The position numbers were made by a program, and so were the translations under genes. A stretch of DNA of 64,000 nucleotides, from positions 1 through 64,000 of the forward strand of contig CALVEV010000024.1 of NCBI GenBank assembly GCA_944326685.1, in the 5' to 3' direction. This document shows, piece after piece, positions 28,204-37,176 of this stretch. The notes beneath the pieces were generated by a model that saw only the letters and a list, made by a program, of their open reading frames with translations, was not told where the DNA came from and made no database searches. Origin of the DNA: Candidatus Gastranaerophilales bacterium (lineage in GTDB: Bacteria > Cyanobacteriota > Vampirovibrionia > Gastranaerophilales > Gastranaerophilaceae). Numbering within the stretch: position 1 is the stretch's first letter; each line of letters opens with the position of its first letter.

Positions 28204-28764
28204 TTAACATATATTTATAAAATTTTTAAATATATTTATACCATCCTCTGTTAAAATTGCCTCAGGATGAAATTGAACACCATAAACAGGATATTTATCT
28301 ATTTTTAAACCCATTAACACATTATCTTTAGTATGAGCTATTGGGATTATTGGACTTTTTATATTTTTTACTATTAAAGAATGATATCTTGTTGCTTTAA
28401 AGCCTTGTTTATAGCCATTAAATAAAGGCTCTTGTTCTTCGAAATAAATTTCTGAGCATTTCCCATGCATTGGCTGTTCAGATTCAACAATATTTGCCCC
28501 AAAAAATTCTGCAATTGCTTGAAAACCTAAGCAAACACCTAATATCTTTTTTTCTTTATAAAAATTCTTTATAACATCTAAAGTTATACCTGCATTTCTA
28601 GGATTTGATGGCCCAGGAGATAAAATTATAGATTCAAACTCCATTTTTTTTAATTCATCAATTGTTATACTATCATTTTCAAATACTTTTATATCGTGAC
28701 CCAATATTTTAAAATATTCAACAATGTTATAAGTAAATGAATCATAATTATCAATTAAAATCAT
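28204..28764 (-). CDS. pabA: Aminodeoxychorismate/anthranilate synthase glutaminase subunit
   Basis: Class I glutamine amidotransferase of 186 residues supplying ammonia to PabB (or TrpE). IDNYDSFTYNIV (4-15) opens the domain. The catalytic cysteine lies in GVCLGFQAIAEFFGA (family GVCLGHQAI; here Phe replaces the second His), and the His-Glu pair is in VQFHPEAIL. It overlaps the pabB-pabC fusion by 4 nt. That points to p-aminobenzoate/folate synthesis rather than tryptophan, although such subunits often serve both. Confidence 0.92.
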   Translation of the reverse strand: MILIDNYDSFTYNIVEYFKILGHDIKVFENDSITIDELKKMEFESIILSPGPSNPRNAGITLDVIKNFYKEKKILGVCLGFQAIAEFFGANIVESEQPMHGKCSEIYFEEQEPLFNGYKQGFKATRYHSLIVKNIKSPIIPIAHTKDNVLMGLKIDKYPVYGVQFHPEAILTEDGINIFKNFINIC

Positions 28765-30407
28765 AATTCAACCTCAACCATTCCTCTAACAGAATTCACG
28801 CAATATATTTTTTCTGCTGTTTCTAAATCTTCTTTATATAAAACTTTTTCTTTTACTTTTTTGTTATCAATTAAATACTGCCTGTAACACCCATTTAATA
28901 AACCACAATCAACAGGTGGGGTATATAAAACTCCATTAATTTGTACAACTATATTTGACCTTGTACCTTCTGTAATTTCACCTTTTTCATTATAAAAAAT
29001 TATATCGAAATAATCATCTAATATGAATTCATACCAAGGTCTAAAGGTTGTTTTGTGCTTCAAGAAAATATTTTTTGAATTTACTGAACTATTTGATAAT
29101 ATTATCTTATTTGTTTTAATTTCATTTATTTTTCTATACTCAATCTTTGAAAAACCATTTTTAGATCGGACATATCTTGCGATACAATCTTTTGATGTGT
29201 CAAAATTAAAATCCTGTTCATTAAAATCAAAACCTAATTCTTTTGCTGAGTTTTTAATTCGATTTTTATGATAATCATATAATTGAACTTCTCCATTTTT
29301 TATTAAAACAGTTTCAAGAAGATTAAATTTTACATCTTTATCTAAAATTTTCTTTTTAGTAACTGTTTCATCCCATTCCTCCAAGACATCAGAATCCCAT
29401 ACTATTGCACCACCAACAAAATAATTATAAAATTTCTTATCATCAAATCTATTTTTTTGTAAAATTCTTATTGGAACACTAAATATACACTCATCCTTTG
29501 ATAAATAACCAATTGCCCCACAATATATCCCTCTATTATATTGTTCTAAATCATCTATAATATTCATTGTTGATATTTTAGGAGCACCAGTAATTGACCC
29601 ACAAGGAAATATTGCTTTTAATACATCATATAAAGTTATATCTTTTTCTAATTCAGCTGAAATTTCTGATGTCATTTGAAATACTGTTGGGTGAGCTTCG
29701 ATATTAAATAATTTATCAACTTTTACAGTTCCCGTTTTAGCTATTTTGCTTAAATCATTCCTTAGTAAGTCAACTATCATTACATTTTCTGCTTGATTTT
29801 TTTCATCATTTTTCAAAAAGTTATATTGTTTAAAATCTTCATCTTCTGTTTCTCCTCTTGGAGCAGTTCCCTTCATTGGTTTTGTTGTTATTATATTACC
29901 TTCTATTTTGAAAAATAATTCAGGAGAAAAAGATAATAATTCTTCCCACTCATTTGCTATATAAGTATTATAAGGAGTCTTTTGCGTTGGTAATAAATAA
30001 TTATATAAAGATAAACTATCAGCATTAGAATATACTCTATAAGGATAAGTATAATTTACCTCATATGTATTTCCATGCGCTATCTCAAATTTTATTCTTT
30101 CTATTGCTTTTTTATAAGAACTATAGGTTAATTCTGATTCCGTATATATACTAGCTTGTTTACGGGGAATATAAGGAACATATTCTGTGAACTCATCATA
30201 AACTTCAAAATACAATAATGGTAAATCTGTTTTTATTTTTTTATTCAAAAAAACATTTTTAGCATCATATCTTATGTAACCTAATAAAAAAAATCCTTTA
30301 TTCTTGTATTCTTCAATTTTTGAGAAAACTAATCTAAACTCTTCATCTGAAAAAGCTACTATTTTATCTATTGGTGCTAAAAAGCATTTATTATGATATA
30401 TTTGCAT
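28761..30407 (-). CDS. pabB: Aminodeoxychorismate synthase component I fused to 4-amino-4-deoxychorismate lyase
   Basis: Bifunctional enzyme converting chorismate (with PabA) to aminodeoxychorismate and then to p-aminobenzoate and pyruvate. Residues about 90-345 are the chorismate-binding domain with KPMKGTAPRGETEDED, PCGSITGAPK and GAIGY. Residues about 355-548 are a PLP fold-type IV PabC domain with probable Schiff-base Lys in LKHKTTFRPWYE and ITEGTRSNIV. The N-terminal lobe is shorter than in stand-alone PabB. The fusion is a known arrangement. No clear ribosome site; it follows lepB by 3 nt and is probably coupled. Confidence 0.92.
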   Translation of the reverse strand: MQIYHNKCFLAPIDKIVAFSDEEFRLVFSKIEEYKNKGFFLLGYIRYDAKNVFLNKKIKTDLPLLYFEVYDEFTEYVPYIPRKQASIYTESELTYSSYKKAIERIKFEIAHGNTYEVNYTYPYRVYSNADSLSLYNYLLPTQKTPYNTYIANEWEELLSFSPELFFKIEGNIITTKPMKGTAPRGETEDEDFKQYNFLKNDEKNQAENVMIVDLLRNDLSKIAKTGTVKVDKLFNIEAHPTVFQMTSEISAELEKDITLYDVLKAIFPCGSITGAPKISTMNIIDDLEQYNRGIYCGAIGYLSKDECIFSVPIRILQKNRFDDKKFYNYFVGGAIVWDSDVLEEWDETVTKKKILDKDVKFNLLETVLIKNGEVQLYDYHKNRIKNSAKELGFDFNEQDFNFDTSKDCIARYVRSKNGFSKIEYRKINEIKTNKIILSNSSVNSKNIFLKHKTTFRPWYEFILDDYFDIIFYNEKGEITEGTRSNIVVQINGVLYTPPVDCGLLNGCYRQYLIDNKKVKEKVLYKEDLETAEKIYCVNSVRGMVEVEL

Positions 30408-30410
30408 AAA

Positions 30411-31031
30411 TTATAATACTTTCATCCTTGTAAAAGGCCAGAATAAAAATACTGCTTTGCCAACAAATCTATCTTCAGGTAAAAATCCCCAAAAACGACT
30501 ATCCTGTGAGTTTCCTCTATTATCACCCATCATAAAATATTGTCCCTGAGGAACAATAAAAGGTCCGCAATACATTCTGTCATCACATGGAATTGAATCA
30601 AAATCACTTAAGATATAGTCTTCTTCTAATGGTTTATCATTAATATAAACAAAATAACGACCTCTTGAATTTCTTTTAATTTCAAGTTTATCACCAGGCA
30701 TTCCAACTACACGTTTGATATACGCAATATCTTTACAGAAAAAGCCTGTTAATCTTCTAAAAATTCCCCCTGCTGATTCATCTAATTCAACAAATGGAGG
30801 ATAAAATACCATTATATCACCTCGTTTTGGAGTCGAATAAAACCTCGAAAATCTTTCAACAAATATTCTATCACCTTCTATTAATGTTGGTCTCATAGAA
30901 CCTGAAGGTATCCATCTAATTTCACCAATAAAAAATCTTATAATTGTAACCATTACAACAACAAAAACAATTGTATCTATTGTTTCTTTTAAAAAAGGTT
31001 TAATCTCTTTTTTTATTTTTTCTATTTCCAT
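30411..31031 (-). CDS. lepB: Signal peptidase I
   Basis: Inner-membrane serine protease that removes signal peptides. The 206 residues have one transmembrane helix (about 18-36), catalytic S45 in IPSGSMRPTL and general-base K106 in YIKRVVGMPGD. The C-terminal box is MMGDNRGNSQDSR. A single membrane anchor is the compact form found in Gram-positives and cyanobacteria; E. coli LepB has two. It overlaps the polyprenyl synthase gene by 10 nt and is followed by pabB, forming one leftward unit. Confidence 0.95.
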   Translation of the reverse strand: MEIEKIKKEIKPFLKETIDTIVFVVVMVTIIRFFIGEIRWIPSGSMRPTLIEGDRIFVERFSRFYSTPKRGDIMVFYPPFVELDESAGGIFRRLTGFFCKDIAYIKRVVGMPGDKLEIKRNSRGRYFVYINDKPLEEDYILSDFDSIPCDDRMYCGPFIVPQGQYFMMGDNRGNSQDSRFWGFLPEDRFVGKAVFLFWPFTRMKVL

Positions 31032-31861
31032 AATTTATCAATAAGCCCTATCAAATAATCCTTATATATATCGTTATCAAAATTTTTAATTATATCTTTT
31101 GCTTTCTCGCAATAATTATGAATTAAATCTAAAGTTTTTTCAATAGCAACATCATTATATTCAATAGAATTTAACAATATTATTGGAGCTGTATAAATTT
31201 TATCTTTTATATCTTGAGAATCAATGATTCCTTGCTTGTAATCATCCAAATCATTTTTTATTTGAAATGCTATACCATAATTTAAGGCAAACTCTCTTGA
31301 TTCATTTATCATTTCGGATTTGCTATATAATGCCATTGAAACCATACAAGCTTTAAAAAGTTCTGCAGTCTTATATTGAGTTTTTATTAAATATTCTTCT
31401 AATGTAGGAATTTTACCTTTTGAAAAATACTGCTGACTTTCGCCTATACACATTTTTGAAATTGTTTCAAAAAATATTTTTAGAATATCATTATTATTTA
31501 ATTCCAATAACTCTTTTGTTGCTAAAGAAATAAGATAATCACCTACTATTACGGCTAACTTATTATCATATTTAAAATTTATTGACTTATCCCCACGTCT
31601 TAAAACACTTCCATCAATTGCATCATCATGTATTAATGAAGCATTATGAATTAATTCTGTAGCGGTAAGGATTTTATATTGTTCTTCAGATATATTACCC
31701 TTAAAAAATAAACAGGATAGAAGACTTCTTATCATTTTAGATTCTTGAGATAAAAAATTATAAAGAATATCTTTTAACTCTGATGAATCAATATTGAGAT
31801 TCAAAAGTCTTGATTTTATACACTCTAAGTGATTTGATACAGGCACTAAAGTCAAATTCAT
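31022..31861 (-). CDS. Polyprenyl diphosphate synthase family protein
   Basis: Isoprenoid chain elongation, all-helical fold, 279 residues (short for the family at 290-340). The first aspartate-rich motif is intact: LIHDDAIDGSVLRRG (D79, D80, D83, with the following RR). The second motif reads FQIKNDLDD, with Asn203 where the first Asp of DDxxD is usual. The protein may be a quinone side-chain synthase or a non-catalytic partner of a heteromeric enzyme. No clear ribosome site is seen. It overlaps lepB. Confidence 0.8.
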   Translation of the reverse strand: MNLTLVPVSNHLECIKSRLLNLNIDSSELKDILYNFLSQESKMIRSLLSCLFFKGNISEEQYKILTATELIHNASLIHDDAIDGSVLRRGDKSINFKYDNKLAVIVGDYLISLATKELLELNNNDILKIFFETISKMCIGESQQYFSKGKIPTLEEYLIKTQYKTAELFKACMVSMALYSKSEMINESREFALNYGIAFQIKNDLDDYKQGIIDSQDIKDKIYTAPIILLNSIEYNDVAIEKTLDLIHNYCEKAKDIIKNFDNDIYKDYLIGLIDKLWK

Positions 31862-31919
31862 ACTTATGAGTTTAACACAAATTCTAATATGGTTATACTA
31901 AGCTACCTATCGTATTAAG

Positions 31920-33266
31920 TTATATGTTCAAAACTTCTTTTGCACATGATACAGCAACATCTGTTACATAATCCATATCAGCCTCATCTATTATAAGAGG
32001 AGGATTGAAATAAATTACATCTCCTAAAGGTCTTAAAAGAACCCCCTTATCTAAAGCTTTCTTATATATTTGATAACCTAGTCTTAGTTTTCCATCAAAA
32101 GATTCCTTTGTTTTGGTATCTTTCACTAGTTCTATCGCATTTATTAAACCTAAATCTCTAATATCTCCAACATGAGGTAATTTTGAGAATTTTTCTTTAA
32201 TCATTTTATTAAATATAGGAGCTTTTTTATTTGCATTCTCAATAATTTTTTCATCTTCAAGAATATTAAGAACTTCAATAGCTGCAGAACACCCAAGTGG
32301 GTTCCCTGCATAAGTATGCGAATGCATAAATGCTTTACCTTCTAAATAATCCGAATAAAACGCATCATATATTTCTTGAGTAGTTATAGCTATAGACATT
32401 GGCATATAACCACCGGTTAAACCTTTTGATACACACATAATATCAGGAGAAACCTCTGCCCAATCGAACGCAAACATTTTACCTGTTCGTCCATAGCCTG
32501 TCGCTATCTCATCAGCTATTAAATGAACATTGTATTCATCACATAATGCTCTTAATTTTTTCAAATAAACAGGTGAATACATTTTCATGCCTGCAGAGCC
32601 TTGTAATAAAGGTTCAACAATCATTGCAGCAGTTTCATTTCCAAATTCTTTAAAAGCTTTTTCTGTCCTTTCAAAACATTCAGCATTACAAGTTTTATAA
32701 TGCTTGCAATATGGACATCTATAACAATCTGGTTTGTCAATTCTAATAATATCTAACAATAATGGCTTATATAATTTTGTATATAAATCACAATCCCCAA
32801 CTGCTAAAGCAGCAAGAGTTTCCCCATGATATGCTTCTGTCATCGCCATAAATCGAATTTTTTGAGGATTACCTGTTTGCTTATGATACTGAAAACTCAT
32901 CTTTAATGCCATTTCAATAGATGATGAACCATTATCTGCAAAATTAAATTTACATAGACCTTTAGGTATTTTATCCATTAATTTTTGACATAAAGTAATT
33001 GCAGTCTTATGTGAAAAATTAGCAAAAATTACATGTTCTAATGTATCTAATTGCTTTTTTATTGCGTTACTTATTCTTGGATTACAATGTCCTAATAAAT
33101 TACACCACCAAGAACTTACAACATCTTTATAACACTTCCCATCTATATCATATAAATTTATACCTTTTGCATGATCTATTACAATTGGAGGAAATCCTTC
33201 ATAATCCTTCATTTGAGAACAAGGATGCCATATATATTTCAAATCTTCTTCTTGCCATTTATTCAT
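31920..33266 (-). CDS. bioA: Adenosylmethionine-8-amino-7-oxononanoate aminotransferase
   Basis: Biotin synthesis: transfers the amino group of SAM to 7-keto-8-aminopelargonate. 448-residue class III PLP aminotransferase. The Schiff-base lysine is K281 in CVSKGLTGGYMP. Family residues include YIWHPCSQMKD (11-21, substrate site), GSSSIEMALK and ADEIATGYGRTG. A cysteine-rich loop (CYRCPYC...CNAEC, 181-197) is common in one branch of BioA. GAGGAAG is the ribosome site. It begins 2 nt after bioD. bioF and bioB are not in the window. Confidence 0.95.
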   Translation of the reverse strand: MNKWQEEDLKYIWHPCSQMKDYEGFPPIVIDHAKGINLYDIDGKCYKDVVSSWWCNLLGHCNPRISNAIKKQLDTLEHVIFANFSHKTAITLCQKLMDKIPKGLCKFNFADNGSSSIEMALKMSFQYHKQTGNPQKIRFMAMTEAYHGETLAALAVGDCDLYTKLYKPLLLDIIRIDKPDCYRCPYCKHYKTCNAECFERTEKAFKEFGNETAAMIVEPLLQGSAGMKMYSPVYLKKLRALCDEYNVHLIADEIATGYGRTGKMFAFDWAEVSPDIMCVSKGLTGGYMPMSIAITTQEIYDAFYSDYLEGKAFMHSHTYAGNPLGCSAAIEVLNILEDEKIIENANKKAPIFNKMIKEKFSKLPHVGDIRDLGLINAIELVKDTKTKESFDGKLRLGYQIYKKALDKGVLLRPLGDVIYFNPPLIIDEADMDYVTDVAVSCAKEVLNI

Positions 33267-33268
33267 AA

Positions 33269-33937
33269 TTACACTTCCTCAAATATTGTGTTATTTATAT
33301 CTATATCAGTATCATTCTTTTTAACTTTTGCTAATATTTTTAAACCTGTTAAATCTTCAATAACTCTAGCATTGTCTTCATACATAAAATTATCGACATA
33401 ATTATTTAAGATAATTCCAATAATAGGAATATCTCTATTTTTAGCATATTCAACAGTTAAAAGAACTGAATTTATAGTTCCAAGACCACCATCTGCAACT
33501 ATAATAATTGACGTATTCATATCTTTTATTAAATCATTCATTAAATAATTATTTTTAAGATTGATTGGACAAGTTATTCCTCCTGCCCCTTCAATTAAAA
33601 GATAATCATATTCTCTTTTTTTATTATCATAATCTTCCAATATTTTATCTTTTGATATTTCTTGATTTTGTCTTTCTGCTGCAAGATGAGGAGATACAGC
33701 TTCTTCAAAGCAGTATGAAAGACAATTCATGGGCTTACAATTTAATCCTGAAGTGTCAATTACTTGTTTACAATCTCCAGGAATAAGTTCATTATTTTTT
33801 CTTATCGCCCCACTCAAAACAGGTTTATAATATCCACAATTTAAACCCAACTCTCTCATTTTTTTGACAATCAGAGCTGAAACGTAAGTTTTTCCTATGT
33901 CAGTTCCGGTTGCTGTAATAAATAAACATTTTGTCAT
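33269..33937 (-). CDS. bioD: Dethiobiotin synthetase
   Basis: ATP-dependent closure of the ureido ring from 7,8-diaminopelargonate and CO2. 222 residues, P-loop ATGTDIGKTYVSA (9-21), the substrate Lys in YYKPVLSG, and IEGAGGITCP. The Walker-like loop and length match the family. GGAGGC precedes ATG. A TATAAT on the minus strand (33963-33958), inside the 3' end of trkH, could be its own -10. It is the first gene of bioD-bioA. Confidence 0.95.
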   Translation of the reverse strand: MTKCLFITATGTDIGKTYVSALIVKKMRELGLNCGYYKPVLSGAIRKNNELIPGDCKQVIDTSGLNCKPMNCLSYCFEEAVSPHLAAERQNQEISKDKILEDYDNKKREYDYLLIEGAGGITCPINLKNNYLMNDLIKDMNTSIIIVADGGLGTINSVLLTVEYAKNRDIPIIGIILNNYVDNFMYEDNARVIEDLTGLKILAKVKKNDTDIDINNTIFEEV

Positions 33938-33965
33938 TTTAAGCCTCCGTTACTTTCATTATAGT

Positions 33966-35432
33966 CTAATCAAATTTAAAATTATAAAAATCTTTTTCTA
34001 AAAATACTAAAAATGGTATTAATTCCAATCTTCCAATAAGCATATTGAATACTAATATAAACTTGGATAATGAATGCATTGATGCAAAACTACTCATCGG
34101 TCCAATTATGTGTCCGAATCCAGGCCCAATATTACCAATAGAAGTAACAGAACTTGAAATACCTATAACAATATCTTTTTCAAGAATTGCTATTGCAAAC
34201 ATTGAAAATAATATGATCGCTAGATAAAACATTACAAAGCCAATTGTTTGATTTAAAACATCAGGCTGAACAATATTTTCATTAACTTTAACATTAACAA
34301 CTGCATTTGGATGTATTATTTTTCTTAATGCCATTCTCATCATTTTGTATATAAGCATCCAACGAACAATTTTTATACCTCCACCTGTAGAACTAGCACA
34401 GCCTCCTGTAAACATTGCTAAAAACAATAATACTTGAGATTCAAAACTCCATTTTGCAAAGTCAATACTAGCACTTCCTGTTGATGTCATTAACGAAATT
34501 ACTTGATAGCAACCATGAGTAATTGCCTCAAATATTTTATAATGATCATTTAACACAAGAGAAGTTATTACAAGAACAGATATACCTGCAAATATCCCAA
34601 AATAAACTCTAAACTCTTCATTTTTCCAAAACAATAATGGATTTAACTTTGTGTATGCTCTATGCTGTAAATTAAAACTTGAACCTGCTAAAAATATAAA
34701 CACCATTATAACCCAGGTAATATAATTAGAATGATATCCCATTGTACTTTCTGGATTTGGAGAAAAACCACCAGCTGCAACGGTTGCCATACTATTACAT
34801 ATTGCATCAAATATTGGCATTTTACCTATTAATAATAGAATTATTTCTAAAACCGTAAGTCCTGCATAAACAACCCATAATGAAGATGCTGTACTTCGAA
34901 TTCTAGGTGTAAATTTATCTTCTGTAGGACCAGGAGATTCAGCAAAAAACATTTGACGTCCTGCTATAGCAAATTGAGGTAAGATTGCAATAAATAACAC
35001 GATAATACCCATACCACCTAACCACTGAGTAAAACAACGCCAAAATAAAATTGCATGTGGTTGCGAAAAATTAGTTAATATAGTTGCTCCAGTCGTAGTG
35101 ATTCCTGATACAGATTCAAACAAAGAATCAATAAAAGACATACCTCCAAAATAATAAGGCAATGAAGCAGTCAAACCTGCTAGAACCCAAGAGGTTGTTA
35201 CTATAAATAAACCTTCATTTCTTTTAATATCATTTAAATTTTTAACCCCTTTAATTATACCTATCTTTTTTAGAATATAACCAAATGAAATAGCCAAAAT
35301 TGCAGTAAACAAGAATGGCAACATTGAATAATATTCTTTGAATATTATTGAAAAAATTATAGGAGAACAAACTAAAATCCCGAAATATGTTAATATTAGT
35401 CCAAAACTATATATTAAATAACTTATTCTCAT
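33966..35432 (-). CDS. trkH: Trk-type potassium uptake protein TrkH
   Basis: Inner-membrane K+ translocating subunit, 488 residues with about 12 hydrophobic segments in four pore repeats. Selectivity-filter-like sequences are visible: SVSGITTTGATIL (pore 1), ATVAAGGFSPNP (pore 2), LMTSTGSASID (pore 3) and SSVTSIGNIGPGFG (pore 4), each with the central Gly. It overlaps trkA by one base, so the channel and its regulatory subunit are made together. Confidence 0.94.
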   Translation of the reverse strand: MRISYLIYSFGLILTYFGILVCSPIIFSIIFKEYYSMLPFLFTAILAISFGYILKKIGIIKGVKNLNDIKRNEGLFIVTTSWVLAGLTASLPYYFGGMSFIDSLFESVSGITTTGATILTNFSQPHAILFWRCFTQWLGGMGIIVLFIAILPQFAIAGRQMFFAESPGPTEDKFTPRIRSTASSLWVVYAGLTVLEIILLLIGKMPIFDAICNSMATVAAGGFSPNPESTMGYHSNYITWVIMVFIFLAGSSFNLQHRAYTKLNPLLFWKNEEFRVYFGIFAGISVLVITSLVLNDHYKIFEAITHGCYQVISLMTSTGSASIDFAKWSFESQVLLFLAMFTGGCASSTGGGIKIVRWMLIYKMMRMALRKIIHPNAVVNVKVNENIVQPDVLNQTIGFVMFYLAIILFSMFAIAILEKDIVIGISSSVTSIGNIGPGFGHIIGPMSSFASMHSLSKFILVFNMLIGRLELIPFLVFLEKDFYNFKFD

Positions 35433-36769
35433 TAGTTCCCCTTAAAAAATTCCTTAATTTGAGGTGCATTTATGTTAGTTGTAAATATTATTAATGTGTC
35501 TTTTTTCATTACAAGTGTATCACCCTTAGGAATAATAACTCTATTACGTCTTTTAATAGTACCGACAATCGCTTTCACTGGCATTCTTAAATCTTTAATT
35601 TTTATATCTTCAAAAGTTTCAGGAACTATTATTTCTAATACCTCGCCTTGACCTTGTTCAACAGTTGCAAGAATATCAACATTAGTTTCATATAAATCAT
35701 TCTTTACTTCATTTAATGCAGCATTGTTAGGAGATACTGCAACATCTATACCAACTTTTTCAAATAAAGGTATATTCAAATTCTTAGAAACCCTTGAAAT
35801 AACTCTTTTAACACCTAATTGTTTTGCTAATAGAGAACATAATAAATTTTTCTCATCGTTGTTTGTAACACTTACAACAACATCACAATCACTAATTTCT
35901 TCTTCATCTAATAATGATAAATTTGTACCATCACCATTAATAACAAGAGTATTAGATAATTCTTGAGCTAAAATTTCACATCTTTGTATATTCTTTTCAA
36001 TTACTTTTGCTTTAATTTTTATTTCTTCAAGATTTCTAGCAAGCATTAAACCAATTGTTCCGCCACCAATTATACATACAGATTTAACAAATTCTTTTTC
36101 ATGGAAAAAAGTACCAGCTAACTTATCTAATTGGTGAGCTAACCCCATAAATATAACTTTATCATCTTGTTCGAATATAGTTTCACCTGTTGGTATAAAC
36201 AATTCAGAATCCCTTGTTATACCAACAATAATAGTATGTTCAGGAAAAGCACAATCTCTAATTTTTTGATTAAGTAAAACAGATTTTTCATTAAGCTTGT
36301 ATTCTAATAATCTAGCCTTACCATCTGCAAAATTTTCTACATCTAAAGCTTGAGCAACAGTTATAATTCTAAATATTTCTTGTGTTAATAATTCTGCAGA
36401 CCAAATTATATAGTCAATAAACATATCACAAGAATAATCACTTTCTTTATTTTCTAATGTTGATTTATATTCTTCCTTACCAACAAAACATATAGTTTTA
36501 ATTCCTGAGACTCTTTTAGCAGCCAAACAAGCAACTATATTTAACTCATCTGAATCGGTACAAGATAAAAACACATCAGCATTCCTTATATCAGCTTGTT
36601 TAAGAGTATCAATACTTGTAGCATTACCTTGAACATACCCGATATCTAATTTATTGAAATCCTTTGTGATGTTATCTTCGTTATCAATAATTGTAACGTC
36701 GTGGTCTTCAAAAAACTCAGTTGCTATTAAACAACCTAATTCTGTCGCACCAAATATTATTATTTTCAT
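35432..36769 (-). CDS. trkA: Trk potassium uptake regulatory protein TrkA
   Basis: Cytosolic NAD(H)/nucleotide-binding gate of the Trk channel. 445 residues in two tandem RCK units. RCK_N at about 1-125 starts IIFGATELGCLIA; the second RCK_N at about 230-350 has CIIGGGTIGLMLA. Each is followed by an RCK_C (TrkA-C) domain (about 140-220 and 365-445). Two units per chain is the full-length form. The promoter places its start codon at the predicted transcription start, with no convincing ribosome site. Confidence 0.95.
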   Translation of the reverse strand: MKIIIFGATELGCLIATEFFEDHDVTIIDNEDNITKDFNKLDIGYVQGNATSIDTLKQADIRNADVFLSCTDSDELNIVACLAAKRVSGIKTICFVGKEEYKSTLENKESDYSCDMFIDYIIWSAELLTQEIFRIITVAQALDVENFADGKARLLEYKLNEKSVLLNQKIRDCAFPEHTIIVGITRDSELFIPTGETIFEQDDKVIFMGLAHQLDKLAGTFFHEKEFVKSVCIIGGGTIGLMLARNLEEIKIKAKVIEKNIQRCEILAQELSNTLVINGDGTNLSLLDEEEISDCDVVVSVTNNDEKNLLCSLLAKQLGVKRVISRVSKNLNIPLFEKVGIDVAVSPNNAALNEVKNDLYETNVDILATVEQGQGEVLEIIVPETFEDIKIKDLRMPVKAIVGTIKRRNRVIIPKGDTLVMKKDTLIIFTTNINAPQIKEFFKGN

Positions 36770-36776
36770 GCCTTTG

Positions 36777-36805
36777 AATATACTTCAAGGGACAAAAGAA
36801 GTCAA
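36777..36805 (-). promoter_or_regulatory. trkA promoter (predicted leaderless)
   Basis: On the minus strand: -35 TTGACT (36805-36800), 17-bp spacer, -10 TATATT (36782-36777), then only 7 nt to the ATG at 36769. This is the best -35/-10 pair in the window, and it leaves no room for a leader. Confidence 0.75.
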
Positions 36806-36831
36806 TTACATACATATTTTGTAAACCCTCT

Positions 36832-36859
36832 TCACAAGAACACGTTGTTGAGTTACAAT
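36832..36859 (+). promoter_or_regulatory. Promoter of the zinc finger-ruvX-clpN-tilS-hpt unit
   Basis: -35 TTCACA (36832-36837), 16-bp spacer, -10 TACAAT (36854-36859). The predicted leader is about 17 nt with AAGGAG 7 nt before ATG, unlike the leaderless divergent trkA promoter 27 bp away. Confidence 0.55.
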
Positions 36860-36882
36860 AGGAAGAAATAAGGAGCTTTATA

Positions 36883-37173
36883 ATGAGCGAAGATAAAATA
36901 GTACGTTTAGGTTCAAAAAAACACGAAAAAAAACACAAAGAACACGAAGTTCAGAATGAACATTTACACGAAGAAAATCACATTAAAGAACCTATTTATT
37001 GTAGTTTTTGCGGACGTCCAAATACACAAGTTGTTAAAATGGTTCAAGGACCTGGTGTTAATATATGTTCTGAATGTACAATGATTGCTGTTCAGTATTT
37101 AATTTTAAATGATAGAATGCCTTCAGCTGAAGCACAAGCAATACTTGATGCTTTCTGGGGTAAATGTAGGTGA
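36883..37173 (+). CDS. Stand-alone ClpX-type C4 zinc-finger protein
   Basis: 96 residues. Residues 39-66 match the N-terminal zinc-binding domain of ClpX exactly in spacing, C40-x2-C43-x18-C62-x2-C65, with YCSFCGRP and QGPGVNICSEC. No AAA+ ATPase domain follows; the gene stops after a 30-residue helix. The first 35 residues are charged and His-rich (HEKKHKEHEVQNEHLHEENH), possibly metal-binding or unstructured. In ClpX this domain dimerises and binds substrates and adaptors, so a free copy could act as an adaptor or competitor; that is inference. It begins the operon, 3 nt before the next gene. Confidence 0.88.
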   Translation: MSEDKIVRLGSKKHEKKHKEHEVQNEHLHEENHIKEPIYCSFCGRPNTQVVKMVQGPGVNICSECTMIAVQYLILNDRMPSAEAQAILDAFWGKCR

Positions 37174-37176
37174 TAA

